Below, piece by piece: positions 26,632 through 35,913 of a stretch of 64,000 bases of DNA (positions are counted from its first letter, which is position 1; the number at the start of each line of letters is the position of its first letter). This stretch comes from Geminicoccus roseus DSM 18922 (GTDB lineage Bacteria; Pseudomonadota; Alphaproteobacteria; Geminicoccales; Geminicoccaceae). A model generated the notes under the pieces. That model did no database searches. It saw only the letters and a program-made list of their open reading frames with translations, and had not been told where the DNA came from. A program made the translations under genes and the position numbers. The DNA is taken from assembly GCF_000427665.1 (NCBI RefSeq), contig NZ_KE386572.1:1-64000 (forward strand). Direction: 5' to 3'.

Positions 26632-28224
26632 TCATTCAAGCTGGATGACCAGCCCCTCGTCCGGCCGCAGCCCGACTTCGCCGGACGCGGGTTCACCGGC
26701 CCGGTCCAGCGCGGTGGACAGGAGGATCCGGCCGTCCGGCGCATCGTCCGGCAGCGGCACGGTCTGCGCCTCGCCGCAGAAGTTCAGGGCGATCAGCAGC
26801 CGCTCACCGTCGTGGCGGCGCTCGTAGGCGAATGCCTTGCCGTCCACATGGGCGCCCACATAGCTGCCGATGCTCAGCGCCGGGTGGCGCCGCCGGAACT
26901 CGATGAGCCGGCGATAAAGGGTGAGGATCGAGCCCTGGTCCTTTGCGAGGGCCGCGACGTTGCAGACCGTGGCGTTCGGCGCGACCGGCAGCCAGGGCCG
27001 TCCGGTGGTGAAGCCGGCATGGAGCGAGCCCTCCCACTGCATCGGCGTGCGCTGCGGGTCGCGGCCCAGCCCCAGGCCCGGCTCGTTCTTCTCCCACGGA
27101 TCCTGCACCGCGCCCGGGGGGATCTCGACCCGGCCGATCCCGATCTCGTCGCCGTAATACATGGTGGGCGTGCCGCGCAGGGTGAGCAGCAGCATGGCCG
27201 CGACCCGTGCCTGGGCCGGCCCGACCCGGCCGGCGATCCGGGTCTGGTCGTGGTTGCCCAGCACCCAGTTCGGCCAGCCGCCTTTAGGAATCGCCGCCTC
27301 GTACTCCTCCACCAGGGCGGCGATGTCGCCCGCATCCCAGGCCATGTGGATGAGCTGGAAGTTGAACGGCAGGTGCGCGCCTTCCAGGTTCTCGCCGTAA
27401 TAGGCGACCAGCCGTTCCACCGGCAGGTAGATCTCGCCGATCAGCACCCGGTCGTCGAACTCCTCCAGCACCGAGCGCATCCCGGCAACGATGTCGTGCA
27501 CCTCGGGCTGGTCGGTGGAATAGACCTGCAGGGTCTTGTTGATGTCGCCCTGGCTGGGATCGTAGGCGGGGTTGGGTGGGTTGTCCCTGAAGGTCGCGTC
27601 CTTCATCAGGTGCCAGATCACGTCGACCCGGAACCCGTCCACGCCGCGCCTCATCCAGAAGCGCAGGACGTCGTGCATCGCCGCCTGCACCTCCGGATTG
27701 CGCCAGTTCAAGTCCGGCTGCTCCTTGAGGAAGGCGTGGTAATAGTACTGGCCGGTCGCCTCGTCCCACTCCCAGCCCGATCCGCCGAAATTGCTGTTCC
27801 AGTTGTTGGGCGGGCCGCCGTCCGGCGCCGCATCGCGCCAGATGTACCAGTCGCGCTTGGGGCTGGAGCGCGACCGGCGGCTCTCCTGGAACCATGGATG
27901 CTGGTCGGAGGTGTGGTTCGGCACGAAGTCCAGGATCAGCTTCAGCCCGCGGGCATGGATCTCGCCCACCAGCCGGTCGAAGTCGTCCATGGTCCCGAAC
28001 ATCGGGTCGATGCCGCAATAGTCGGCGACATCGTAGCCGAAATCCGCCATCGGCGAGGGATAGATCGGCGACACCCACACGGCGTCGACGCCCAGCCAGG
28101 CCAGATGGTCCAGCCGCCGGCGGATGCCCTCCAGGTCCCCGATCCCGTCGCCGTCGGTATCCTGGAAGGAACGCGGGTAGATCTGGTAGACGATCCCGTG
28201 TTTCCACCAAGTTGTCTCCGGCAT
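26632..28224 (-). CDS. GH13 alpha-glucosidase / oligo-1,6-glucosidase-like enzyme
   Basis: A 530-residue GH13 glycoside hydrolase. It opens with WWKHGIVYQIYPRSFQDTDGDGIGDLEGI, including the Ca-binding-type DxDGDG loop. Catalytic residues are the Asp in GVDGFRVDVIWHL (nucleophile), Glu in VLIGEIYLP (acid/base) and Asp in VLGNHDQTR (transition-state stabiliser). The set of conserved regions fits alpha-glucosidase/oligo-1,6-glucosidase, acting on short alpha-glucosides in the cytoplasm (no signal peptide). It is divergent from the TreZ-type gene with 169 bases between, so they may be co-regulated for trehalose or malto-oligosaccharide use. Confidence 0.9.
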   Translation of the reverse strand: MPETTWWKHGIVYQIYPRSFQDTDGDGIGDLEGIRRRLDHLAWLGVDAVWVSPIYPSPMADFGYDVADYCGIDPMFGTMDDFDRLVGEIHARGLKLILDFVPNHTSDQHPWFQESRRSRSSPKRDWYIWRDAAPDGGPPNNWNSNFGGSGWEWDEATGQYYYHAFLKEQPDLNWRNPEVQAAMHDVLRFWMRRGVDGFRVDVIWHLMKDATFRDNPPNPAYDPSQGDINKTLQVYSTDQPEVHDIVAGMRSVLEEFDDRVLIGEIYLPVERLVAYYGENLEGAHLPFNFQLIHMAWDAGDIAALVEEYEAAIPKGGWPNWVLGNHDQTRIAGRVGPAQARVAAMLLLTLRGTPTMYYGDEIGIGRVEIPPGAVQDPWEKNEPGLGLGRDPQRTPMQWEGSLHAGFTTGRPWLPVAPNATVCNVAALAKDQGSILTLYRRLIEFRRRHPALSIGSYVGAHVDGKAFAYERRHDGERLLIALNFCGEAQTVPLPDDAPDGRILLSTALDRAGEPASGEVGLRPDEGLVIQLE

Positions 28225-28393
28225 CAGGCACGACTCCTGGTTGGCCGCCCATCACGGCGCGCTGCGATCGTTCATGCAAGCCGCCCGCATCCGGGTTGGT
28301 TCCCCCGTAACGAGGCCGCGAGAGACCGGAACGCCCGGAGCCCGCGCCGGTTCTGGCTCGGATCCACCTTCATCCCCCCGTCCGAGGATGCCG

Positions 28394-30316
28394 ATGAGCG
28401 AGATGGCGAACATACTGGCCGCTCCCGTGTTGGGCGCTGCGCCCCGGCGCTATCCCATGGGCGCGGAAGTCACCCCGAACGGCGTCTCGTTCCGGGTCTG
28501 GGCCCCGGCCCGGACCAGCGTCGCGGTGGCCCTGGAGGGCGGCGACGAGTGGCCGCTCTTTCCCGAGCCGGGCGGATATTTCGCCGGGCTCCATCCCGAT
28601 GCCCAGGCCGGATCCCGCTACCGGTTCCGCCTCGACGACACCACGCTCTGCCCCGATCCCGCCTCCCACTGGCAACCGGAGGGCCCGCACGGCCCCTCCG
28701 AGGTGGTGGATCCAGACGGCTACCGCTGGCGGGACCAGGACTGGCGGGGGGTGCGGATCGAGGGCCAGGTGGTCTACGAGATGCATGTCGGCACCTTCAC
28801 CCCCGAGGGGACCTGGGCCGCCGCCGCAGCCAGGCTGCCGTTCCTGCGCGAGACCGGGATCACCCTGATCGAAATGATGCCGGTCCACGACTTCCCGGGT
28901 CGGTTCGGCTGGGGCTATGACGGCGTGGGACTGTTCGCCCCCACCCATCTCTACGGCACGCCCGACGATCTGCGGGCCTTCGTCGACGCCGCCCACGGGC
29001 TTGGCATCGGGGTGATCCTGGACGTGGTCTACAACCACCTCGGGCCGGACGGGAACTATCTCTCCAGCTTCACCCCCTCCTACTTCACCGACCGCTACAC
29101 CACCGACTGGGGACAGGCGATCAACTTCGACGGGCCCGATTGCGAGGGAGTCCGCGCCTTCTTCATCGCCAACGCGGCCTACTGGATCGACCGGTTCCAC
29201 TTCGACGGGCTGCGGCTGGACGCCACCCAGAGCATCTTCGACTCCTCCGACGACCATGTGATCGCGGCGATCGCCCGCGCGGCGCGCGCCGCGGCCAACG
29301 GCCGGGACATCGTGCTGATCGGGGAGAACGAGCCGCAGCAGACCCGGCTGGTACGCCCGCCGGCCAAGGGCGGCTTCGGGCTCGACGCCCTGTGGAACGA
29401 CGACCTGCACCACTCGGCCATGGTGGCGCTCACCGGCCGCAACGAGGCCTACTACGCCGACCACCAGGGCAGCCCGCAGGAATTCATTTCCGCCGCCAAG
29501 TACGGCTACCTCTTCCAGGGGCAGCGCTACGCCCACCAGGGCAAGCCGCGCGGCACGCCCGGGCTCGACCTGCCGCCGACCTCCATGGTCGTGTTCACCC
29601 AGAACCACGACCAGATCGCCAACACCGGCTGCGGGCTGCGCTTCCACCAGATGACCAGCCCCGGCCAGGCGCGGGCAATGACCGCGCTGACCCTGCTGAT
29701 GCCGGGGACGCCGATGCTGTTCCAGGGCCAGGAGTTCTGGGCCTCCTCCCCTTTCTTCTATTTCGCCGACCACAAGCCCGAGCTTGCCGAGATGGTGCGC
29801 CGGGGCCGCAAGGAGTTCCTTGGCCAGTTCCCGAGCATGAGCTCACCGGAGATGCAGGCCGCCCTGGCCGATCCTAGCTCAATCGAGGTGTTCGAGCGGT
29901 GCCGGATCGACTGGGCGGAGGTCGAGCGGCACGCGCCGATCCTGGCGATGCATCGCGACCTCCTGCAGATGCGCCGCGAGGATCCTGCCTTCGCCCGCCA
30001 GGAGCCCGGCTGCGTCGACGGCGCGGTGCTGGGCCGGGATGCCTTCCTGCTGCGCTTCTTCGGCGGTTGTGGCGACGATTGCCTGCTGCTCGTCAATCTC
30101 GGCACCGACCTGCACCACGCCAGCATCGCCGAGCCGCTGCTGGCGCCGCCGGAGGAGCGTGCCTGGACGATGCGCTGGTCGAGCGAGCGGCCGGCCTATG
30201 GCGGCAGCGGCACCTCGGAGGTGCATTCCGAACAGGGCTGGCACATCCCGGGCCATGCCGCGATCGTCTTGGCAGCCGTCGCGCCCGGCAAGGCGGGAGC
30301 CCCGCCGGCCGTCTAG
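28394..30316 (+). CDS. treZ: Malto-oligosyltrehalose trehalohydrolase-like protein
   Basis: A 640-residue GH13 protein with an N-terminal Ig-like domain (YPMGAEVTPNGVSFRVWAPARTSVAVAL) and a barrel from ~115. Signature parts are YEMHVGTFTPEGTW, DVVYNHLGPDGNYL, GLRLDATQSIFD (nucleophile Asp), VLIGENEPQ (Glu) and FTQNHDQIAN. This is the TreZ pattern: it releases trehalose from maltooligosyl-trehalose. TreY, which makes that substrate, and glycogen genes are not in the window. ATG 28394 has GAGG upstream; 28388 is an alternative. The last four bases (CTAG) are shared with the convergent DUF3616 gene. Confidence 0.88.
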   Translation: MSEMANILAAPVLGAAPRRYPMGAEVTPNGVSFRVWAPARTSVAVALEGGDEWPLFPEPGGYFAGLHPDAQAGSRYRFRLDDTTLCPDPASHWQPEGPHGPSEVVDPDGYRWRDQDWRGVRIEGQVVYEMHVGTFTPEGTWAAAAARLPFLRETGITLIEMMPVHDFPGRFGWGYDGVGLFAPTHLYGTPDDLRAFVDAAHGLGIGVILDVVYNHLGPDGNYLSSFTPSYFTDRYTTDWGQAINFDGPDCEGVRAFFIANAAYWIDRFHFDGLRLDATQSIFDSSDDHVIAAIARAARAAANGRDIVLIGENEPQQTRLVRPPAKGGFGLDALWNDDLHHSAMVALTGRNEAYYADHQGSPQEFISAAKYGYLFQGQRYAHQGKPRGTPGLDLPPTSMVVFTQNHDQIANTGCGLRFHQMTSPGQARAMTALTLLMPGTPMLFQGQEFWASSPFFYFADHKPELAEMVRRGRKEFLGQFPSMSSPEMQAALADPSSIEVFERCRIDWAEVERHAPILAMHRDLLQMRREDPAFARQEPGCVDGAVLGRDAFLLRFFGGCGDDCLLLVNLGTDLHHASIAEPLLAPPEERAWTMRWSSERPAYGGSGTSEVHSEQGWHIPGHAAIVLAAVAPGKAGAPPAV

Positions 30317-31380
30317 CCGTCCAGGGCCATCACGTCGGCATCCACCGCGCGCTCGCCGTGGATGCGGCTCTTGGCGGGACTGTCATACACCACCAGCAGT
30401 TCCCGCCCCTCCGAACCCGGCAGGAGCGCGATGCCTTCGGCATGGTCGGTGCCGCGCCCGACCGGGAGGTCCAGCACGACCGGGCACTTGTCCGCCGCGG
30501 TGATGGTGTCCTCCACCTGGAAGGTGGAGGGACGCCAACGATGCAGCCGGATCGGCCCGTCCAGGTCCATGGTTGGGCCGGCCAGGATCAGCAGGTCGCC
30601 GTCCAGGAAGCACAGGTCGCGGATCCCGCAGCCCTCCAGGTCGAGGAAATGCTTGCGGTAGCAGCGTCCGGCAGGCGTGATCGGCAGCAGCTTCAGCTTG
30701 CTGCCGTCGACCTCCACCCGCAGCTCCAGGACCATCGCCCAGCCGCGCAGCACCGGCCCGCGCAGGCCGAGCAGGACCTGCCCGCCACGCACCGCCAGCC
30801 CCTCGACGTCGAACCCGTTCTCCTTGGCCGGCACGTCCATGAAGGGGCCGAGATGGCGGTCGTCCTCCAGGACATCCAGGAGCGCGCTGGTCTTCTTCTT
30901 TGCCTTGAGCTGCGCCACCTCCTGGTCCTCGCCGCCCTGCCCGCCCAGCTTCGCCAGGGGAATCCGCGCCAGCATCCGCCGGTTCGGGTTGCGGTCGACC
31001 TCGGCCAGCTCGTCCAGGGCCTGGTCCGGATCGTTCTCGTCGAGCTCGGGCTTGTCGCGGGTGTACGAGTGCGAGCCCACCACCCAGAGGCAGCCGCTGT
31101 CCGCATCCATGCCCTCGATGTCGATCTCGGCATCCTCCTCGGGCGACGGCAGCTTGAGCATGTCCTTCAGGTCGAACGCCTTGTGCTCGCCGTAGCGGTT
31201 GTCACCGAGCTTGCGCAGCCGGTCCACGGCGGCTCCTTCGTCGGTGCCCAGCCAGAGGAAATCACCGGTGGCGGCGACCGCCGAGAGGTCGGCGCGCACC
31301 AGGCCCTCCCGTTCGATGTTGCCGACGCCGCCAAAGTCGAGCCGGACCGTGCGGAGCTGCCGGGACTTGGACTTGGCCAT
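30313..31380 (-). CDS. DUF3616 domain protein
   Basis: A 355-residue protein starting MAKSKSRQLRTVRLDFGGVGNIEREGLVRADLSAVAATGDFLWLGTDEG. It reads as a beta-propeller-like protein with motifs such as IDIEGMDADSGCLWVVGSHSYTRDKP, FDVEGLAVRGGQVLLGLRGPVLRGWA and IRDLCFLDGDLLILAGPTMDLDG, matching the DUF3616 family. No signal peptide. Biochemical role unknown. It lies 47 bases downstream of the APP1-type phosphatase gene on the same strand, so they likely form an operon. The frame is open well upstream of 31380, but that part is Arg/Pro-rich and not conserved in type. Confidence 0.8.
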   Translation of the reverse strand: MAKSKSRQLRTVRLDFGGVGNIEREGLVRADLSAVAATGDFLWLGTDEGAAVDRLRKLGDNRYGEHKAFDLKDMLKLPSPEEDAEIDIEGMDADSGCLWVVGSHSYTRDKPELDENDPDQALDELAEVDRNPNRRMLARIPLAKLGGQGGEDQEVAQLKAKKKTSALLDVLEDDRHLGPFMDVPAKENGFDVEGLAVRGGQVLLGLRGPVLRGWAMVLELRVEVDGSKLKLLPITPAGRCYRKHFLDLEGCGIRDLCFLDGDLLILAGPTMDLDGPIRLHRWRPSTFQVEDTITAADKCPVVLDLPVGRGTDHAEGIALLPGSEGRELLVVYDSPAKSRIHGERAVDADVMALDG

Positions 31381-31427
31381 GTAGGTCTCCCGAAATGGAT
31401 GGGCGCTTGCGCAAATGGGGCTGGCGG

Positions 31428-32714
31428 CTAGGGGCGCCGGCCGGGCTCGACCACCACACTCGGCGGCTCGTCGTCGCCGTCGCCCTCCAGGACCTGCCGG
31501 AGCTCGCCCTCGGAGACCGCCCGGGCGGTCGCGTCGGGAGTGGAGCGGTGGACATGGTGCATGCGGGGCGGAGAGGCGGCCGCCTTTGGTCCGGCACCGG
31601 CCGTGGCGGCGTCGGCTGCGCACTCGCCGGCCACCTCGGGCAGGCTCGCCTTGGCCAGCAGCCCGTGCTCCACCGCATGCTCGGCGAACGCCATGGTGTC
31701 CCCGGCCAGCAGCAGCGAGCTGCCCGCCTCGGCCACCGCCACGGCCAGCCGGTTGATCTCGTCGATCCGGCGCGGGTCACGCGATACGTTGCGGATGTAG
31801 ACGGCCAGCACCCGTCCGGGATGCTCCTCGACGATCTCGCGGTAGACCTCCGGATCGTGCTGGCCGCTGTCGCCGATCAGGATGAACGGCAGGTTGCCGT
31901 AGAGGGCCAGCATGTTGCGGATCAGGTCGCGCTTGTGGTCCTCGGCCTTGCGCGGCAGCGGGCTCTTCCAGCTGATCCCCCATTCCCGCAGGAACAGGAT
32001 CGGCCCGATCGGGATCCGGTTGCGGTCGAAGAACTCGTCGAGCACGTCGTAGATGCCCCAGGGCGCCCGCGACACGTAGAGCATCGGGTTGCCCTCGTTG
32101 CCGTCTCGGCCGGCATGGAAGGCCCGGTACAGCGCCGCCACGCCCGGGAACGCCACCCGGTCGGCGGCATCCTCCACGAACAGGCGCCACAGCATCTTCA
32201 GCTTGTTGGCGACGCCGGTATGCATGACCGTGTCGTCGATGTCGCTGATCACGACATAGCGGCAGTGGTCGGGCGGGATGAACACGGTGGCCTGGGCCTG
32301 CACCGGACGCGGCTCGGCCATGTTCAGGCCGACCACATGCCAGGCCCGGTCGTGGGGCGGGGCCTCGGCCGGACGCAGATGCACCCGGAAATAGCCGTCG
32401 CGATCGGTCTCGAACTGCTGCTCGGTACCGCAGAACCGGGCAGTCACCTTGGCGCCGCGCACCGCGCGCCGGACCAGCCGCCGGGCGATGTCGCGCAGGT
32501 CGGCCGCCAGTTCGTTCTCGCCAGCGGTCTGCTCGTGATGGGACTGCCAGAACGCCCTGCCGATCAGGAAGATCTCGTTGCGCGAGCCATAGCCGCGATA
32601 GGGCTCCAGCACGACGCCACGGCGACCCTGCGCCCGGCGCGCGGGACGGGCGATCTTCTTCAGGATCCGGAAGCTGGTCTTCCGGAGGGTCTTGAAGCTG
32701 CCGCCGACGCTCAT
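31428..32714 (-). CDS. APP1-type (DUF2183) phosphatase domain protein
   Basis: A 428-residue protein with the APP1 catalytic signature CRYVVISDIDDTVMHTG, a HAD-like DxDxT motif in which the first Asp is the expected nucleophile. Further conserved parts are NPMLYVSRAPWGIYDVLDEFFDRNRIPIGPILFLREWG and FILIGDSGQHDPEVY. Eukaryotic APP1 is a phosphatidate phosphatase; bacterial members are little studied. The C-terminal ~60 residues are low complexity. ATG 32714 follows GGAGAAGGATC. Likely co-transcribed with the DUF3616 gene. Confidence 0.85.
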   Translation of the reverse strand: MSVGGSFKTLRKTSFRILKKIARPARRAQGRRGVVLEPYRGYGSRNEIFLIGRAFWQSHHEQTAGENELAADLRDIARRLVRRAVRGAKVTARFCGTEQQFETDRDGYFRVHLRPAEAPPHDRAWHVVGLNMAEPRPVQAQATVFIPPDHCRYVVISDIDDTVMHTGVANKLKMLWRLFVEDAADRVAFPGVAALYRAFHAGRDGNEGNPMLYVSRAPWGIYDVLDEFFDRNRIPIGPILFLREWGISWKSPLPRKAEDHKRDLIRNMLALYGNLPFILIGDSGQHDPEVYREIVEEHPGRVLAVYIRNVSRDPRRIDEINRLAVAVAEAGSSLLLAGDTMAFAEHAVEHGLLAKASLPEVAGECAADAATAGAGPKAAASPPRMHHVHRSTPDATARAVSEGELRQVLEGDGDDEPPSVVVEPGRRP

Positions 32715-32928
32715 GCTGATCCTTCTCCGCTCCGCCTGGAGATCTGGTGGGACGCCGCCGGTCCGTCGCGGGATCGACGGCGCCCGGGCGTGGACGCTGC
32801 GGGCGGTCATGCACCGCCTTCAGGTCTCAACGCCTGACGTCTCCCTCCGATCCCGGGCGAACCGCGATTCTCCGGCGGCGCCCGGCCTGTTGGCCGAACG
32901 CTCCCGCACGCCTGCCTTGCTTTGCGTC

Positions 32929-32940
32929 ATGTTATAACAT
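32929..32940 (+). promoter_or_regulatory. Zur-type palindrome upstream of the zinc uptake operon
   Basis: ATGTTATAACAT is a perfect 12-bp palindrome inside an AT-rich patch in otherwise GC-rich DNA. It fits the core of zinc uptake regulator boxes in proteobacteria and lies about 170 bases before znuC. The TATAAC within it could be the -10 element, so bound Zur would block transcription when zinc is sufficient. Assignment rests on sequence and context. Confidence 0.75.
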
Positions 32941-32986
32941 ACAGATCTGCCACTCTCTGACCGTCCTGACCTGGATCCGATTTCCC

Positions 32987-33115
32987 TTGGCCAAGCATTC
33001 CCATCGGCATCATGTCTCCTTGCTGCAGCGCTCCGCCCTGGACCGGCTGGTCCCGGTGCTTCTGGTGATCGCTGCCCTTTGGGTCGCCGTGGCCTGGGCC
33101 AGCGACCAGTGGTGA
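32987..33115 (+). CDS. Small His-rich single-pass membrane peptide coupled to znuC
   Basis: A 42-residue frame begins at TTG 32987 (LAKHSHRHHVSLLQRSAL). It has four histidines near the N-terminus, a basic stretch, then one hydrophobic helix (LVPVLLVIAALWVAVAWA), ending DQW. Its TGA stop overlaps the GTG start of znuC (GTGA), the usual sign of translational coupling, and it lies directly behind the Zur-type palindrome. The start is uncertain because no strong Shine-Dalgarno is seen. If real, it may assist the zinc transporter. No family was recognised. Confidence 0.5.
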   Translation: MAKHSHRHHVSLLQRSALDRLVPVLLVIAALWVAVAWASDQW

Positions 33116-33876
33116 TCGACTTGCAGGCCGCGGCCGGTCCGGCCGTGCAGCTGCGCGACCTGACCTTCAGCTACCGGCGCCATCCGGCGGTCCATCACCT
33201 CAGCGGCCGGTTCGCGCCGGGCTCGCTGACCGCCCTGGTCGGCCCGAACGGTGCCGGCAAGTCCACCCTGCTGAAGGGCATCATGGGCACGCTGCGCCCG
33301 GATTCGGGCCAGCTCGAGATTGGCGGCATCGACCGTCGCGACATCGCCTACCTGCCGCAGATCGCCGAGCTCGACCGCTCCTTCCCGATCAACGTGCTGG
33401 ACCTGGTGGCGCTGGGGGCCTGGCGGCGGGTCGGGATGTTCGGGCGGATTGCCGGCGTGCATCTGGAGCAGGCGCGCGCTGCCATCGCCGCGGTCGGGCT
33501 GGAGGGCTTTGAGCGGCGCACCATCGGCACGCTGTCCGGTGGCCAGCTCCAGCGCGCGCTGTTCGCGCGGATGCTGTTGCAGGATTCCAGGCTGCTGCTC
33601 CTGGACGAGCCGTTCGCGGCGGTGGACGCCCGCACCACCCGCGACCTGATGGACCTGATCCACCGCTGGCACGGCGAGCGGCGCACGATCATCGCGGTGC
33701 TGCACGACCTGGAGCTGGTGCGCGAGCATTTCCCCGAAGCCCTGCTGATCGCGCGCGAGAAGGTTGCCTGGGGCCCTGCCCGCTCGGTTCTGTCCTCTGC
33801 CAACCTGGCGGCGGCCAGGCGGATGAGCGAGGCCTGGGACGAGAGCGCCGCCACCTGTGCCCGGCAGGCCGCATGA
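33112..33876 (+). CDS. znuC: Zinc ABC transporter ATP-binding protein
   Basis: A 254-residue ABC ATPase. Walker A GPNGAGKST spans residues 44-52, the signature is LSGGQLQRALFARML, Walker B is LLLLDEPFAAVD and the switch histidine is in VLHDLEL. It belongs to the ZnuC/MntB metal-uptake class. The GTG at 33112 overlaps the stop of the small upstream frame; a longer in-frame start at 33079 would lie inside that peptide. It powers zinc import with ZnuB and ZnuA, which follow in overlapping order. The Zur-type site and His-rich ZnuA support zinc over manganese. Confidence 0.93.
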   Translation: MIDLQAAAGPAVQLRDLTFSYRRHPAVHHLSGRFAPGSLTALVGPNGAGKSTLLKGIMGTLRPDSGQLEIGGIDRRDIAYLPQIAELDRSFPINVLDLVALGAWRRVGMFGRIAGVHLEQARAAIAAVGLEGFERRTIGTLSGGQLQRALFARMLLQDSRLLLLDEPFAAVDARTTRDLMDLIHRWHGERRTIIAVLHDLELVREHFPEALLIAREKVAWGPARSVLSSANLAAARRMSEAWDESAATCARQAA

Positions 33877-34742
33877 TGATGGACCTCCTGATCCAGCCGT
33901 TCCTCGACTACGGCTTCATGCGCCGCGCCCTGGTCGGCTGCCTCGCCCTGTCGGTGGGCGCCTGCCCGCTGGGCGTCCTCCTGGTGCTGCGCCGGATGAG
34001 CCTGATGGGCGACGCCATGGCCCACGCGATCCTGCCGGGGGCGGCCGCGGGCTTCCTGGTGGCCGGCCTCTCGCTGGTGGCGATGACCATCGGCGGGATC
34101 GTCACCGGGCTGACCGTGGCATTGCTGGCCGGGCTGGTGTCCCGGCTGACGCCGTTGCGCGAGGATGCGAGCTTCGCCGCCTTCTACCTGGTGTCGCTGG
34201 GCCTGGGCGTGCTGCTGGTTTCCATGCGCGGCTCCAGCGTCGACCTGCTCCACGTGCTGTTCGGCACCGTCCTGGCCCTGGACAATCCGGCCCTGATCCT
34301 GATTGCCGGAGTGGCCTCGGTGACCCTGCTGGCGCTGGCGGTGATCTACCGGGCGCTGATCGTGGAGTGCCTGGACCCGGGCTTCCTGCGCTCGGTCGGC
34401 GGCCTGGGGATCGCCGCGCACATGGTCTTCCTCGCCCTGGTCGTGCTGAACCTGGTCGGCGGCTTCCATGCCCTGGGCACGCTGATGGTCGTGGGCATCA
34501 TGATGCTGCCGGCCGCCGCCGCCCGGTTCTGGTCGGAAAGCGTGCCGGGCCAGATGGCAGCCGCGACGGTTATCGGCATCGCCGCCTGCACGGCCGGCCT
34601 CCTGTTCTCCTACCACCAGAGCCTGCCGGCCTCGCCGGCCATCATCCTGGCGGCCGGCGCCATCTATGGCGCCTCGCTGCTGCTCGGCCGGCATGGCAGC
34701 CTCGCCGCCTCGGCCCTCCGCCTGCGCCACCTGCAACGCTGA
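33873..34742 (+). CDS. znuB: Zinc ABC transporter permease
   Basis: A 289-residue polytopic membrane protein of the ABC-3 permease family, with about eight hydrophobic segments. LVLRRMSLMGDAMAHAILPGAAAGFL is the family signature including the cytoplasmic loop that contacts the ATPase, and LLVSMRGSSVDLLHVLFGTVLAL follows. The ATG overlaps the znuC stop by four bases. Three ATG codons stand in a row at the start, so the exact initiator is uncertain by two residues. It forms the inner-membrane channel for zinc delivered by ZnuA. Confidence 0.93.
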   Translation: MMMDLLIQPFLDYGFMRRALVGCLALSVGACPLGVLLVLRRMSLMGDAMAHAILPGAAAGFLVAGLSLVAMTIGGIVTGLTVALLAGLVSRLTPLREDASFAAFYLVSLGLGVLLVSMRGSSVDLLHVLFGTVLALDNPALILIAGVASVTLLALAVIYRALIVECLDPGFLRSVGGLGIAAHMVFLALVVLNLVGGFHALGTLMVVGIMMLPAAAARFWSESVPGQMAAATVIGIAACTAGLLFSYHQSLPASPAIILAAGAIYGASLLLGRHGSLAASALRLRHLQR

Positions 34743-34757
34743 CAAGGCCCCTGTCCC

Positions 34758-35795
34758 ATGTTCATGCGCCGAACCGCCCTGGCCCTCCTGGCGGGCCTGC
34801 CGCTCGCCGCCCATGCGCCGATGGCTTTCGCCGACGAAGCGCCGCTCGAGGTCGTCGCCAGCTTCTCGATCCTGGCCGACATGGTCCGGGAGATCGGAGG
34901 CGACCATGTGGCGCTTACCACCCTGGTGGGGCCTGACGGCGACGCCCATGTCTATGAGCCGACCCCCGCCGATGCCAGGAAGATCGCGGCGGCAGATCTC
35001 CTGGTGATCAATGGCCTGGGCTTCGAGAACTGGCTGCCCAGGCTCCTGGACGCCTCGGGCTTCCAGGGCGAAACCGTGGTCGCCTCCGCCGGGGTGCCCC
35101 CCCGTTCCTTTGGTGCTGCGCCCGACGAGGACGGTCATGACGGCCACGACGACCATCATGACGACCATGCCGGCCACGAGGATCACGACGATCACGCCGG
35201 CCATGACGGCGAGCATGCGGACCACGACGAACACCATGCCGGCCATGAGGGGCACGACCATGGACCGGAGGATCCGCATGCCTGGCAGGATCTCGCCAAC
35301 GGCGTCGCCTATGCGCGCGCCATCGGGGCGGGCCTGGCTGAGGCGGATCCCGGGAACGCCGATGCCTATCGCGAGGCGACCGAGGCCTATGTCGCCCGGC
35401 TCCAGGCCCTGGACAGCGAGATCAAGGCGCGCTTTTCCGCGATTCCGGCGGAGCGCCGGCGGGTGGTGACCACCCACGATGCCTTCGGCTATTTCGGCGA
35501 TGCCTACGGCATCACCTTCATCGCCCCGCTCGGGACCTCGACCGAAGCCGAGGCGTCGGCGGCGGACGTGGCCCGGATCATCGACCAGGTCCGGGAGCAG
35601 CGGGTCACGGCGGTGTTCGTGGAGAACATCTCCAACACCCGGCTCTCCGACCAGATCGCCCGGGAAACCGGAGCGGTGGTCGGCGGCGCGCTCTACTCCG
35701 ACGCCCTGTCCGGCCCGGACGGCAATGCGCCGACCTACGAGAGAATGTTTGCCTGGAACGTGGACCAGCTCAGCCGGGCGATGACGGAGAATTGA
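34758..35795 (+). CDS. znuA: Zinc ABC transporter substrate-binding protein
   Basis: A 345-residue periplasmic binding protein. Residues 1-25 are a signal peptide (RRTALALLAGLPLAAHAPMAFA). The mature protein has the cluster A-I fold: VVASFSILADMVREIGGDHV, GPDGDAHVYEPTPADARK with a metal-ligand His, and later VTTHDAFGYFGDAYGI and TAVFVENISNTRLSDQIA. A His/Asp-rich loop (~125-170, more than a dozen His) is typical of ZnuA and thought to capture or sense zinc. It starts 15 bases after znuB. Confidence 0.95.
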   Translation: MFMRRTALALLAGLPLAAHAPMAFADEAPLEVVASFSILADMVREIGGDHVALTTLVGPDGDAHVYEPTPADARKIAAADLLVINGLGFENWLPRLLDASGFQGETVVASAGVPPRSFGAAPDEDGHDGHDDHHDDHAGHEDHDDHAGHDGEHADHDEHHAGHEGHDHGPEDPHAWQDLANGVAYARAIGAGLAEADPGNADAYREATEAYVARLQALDSEIKARFSAIPAERRRVVTTHDAFGYFGDAYGITFIAPLGTSTEAEASAADVARIIDQVREQRVTAVFVENISNTRLSDQIARETGAVVGGALYSDALSGPDGNAPTYERMFAWNVDQLSRAMTEN

Positions 35796-35913
35796 CGTTT
35801 CCGGAACGCTGTGCTGCACATCACACTTCCTACGCAGGCCCCTTGTTATTTCGTGAACGCGCTGGTGCGTCGTGACGAATGGCCGGCCGCCGCGGCGGCT
35901 GGGGGAGTGAACG

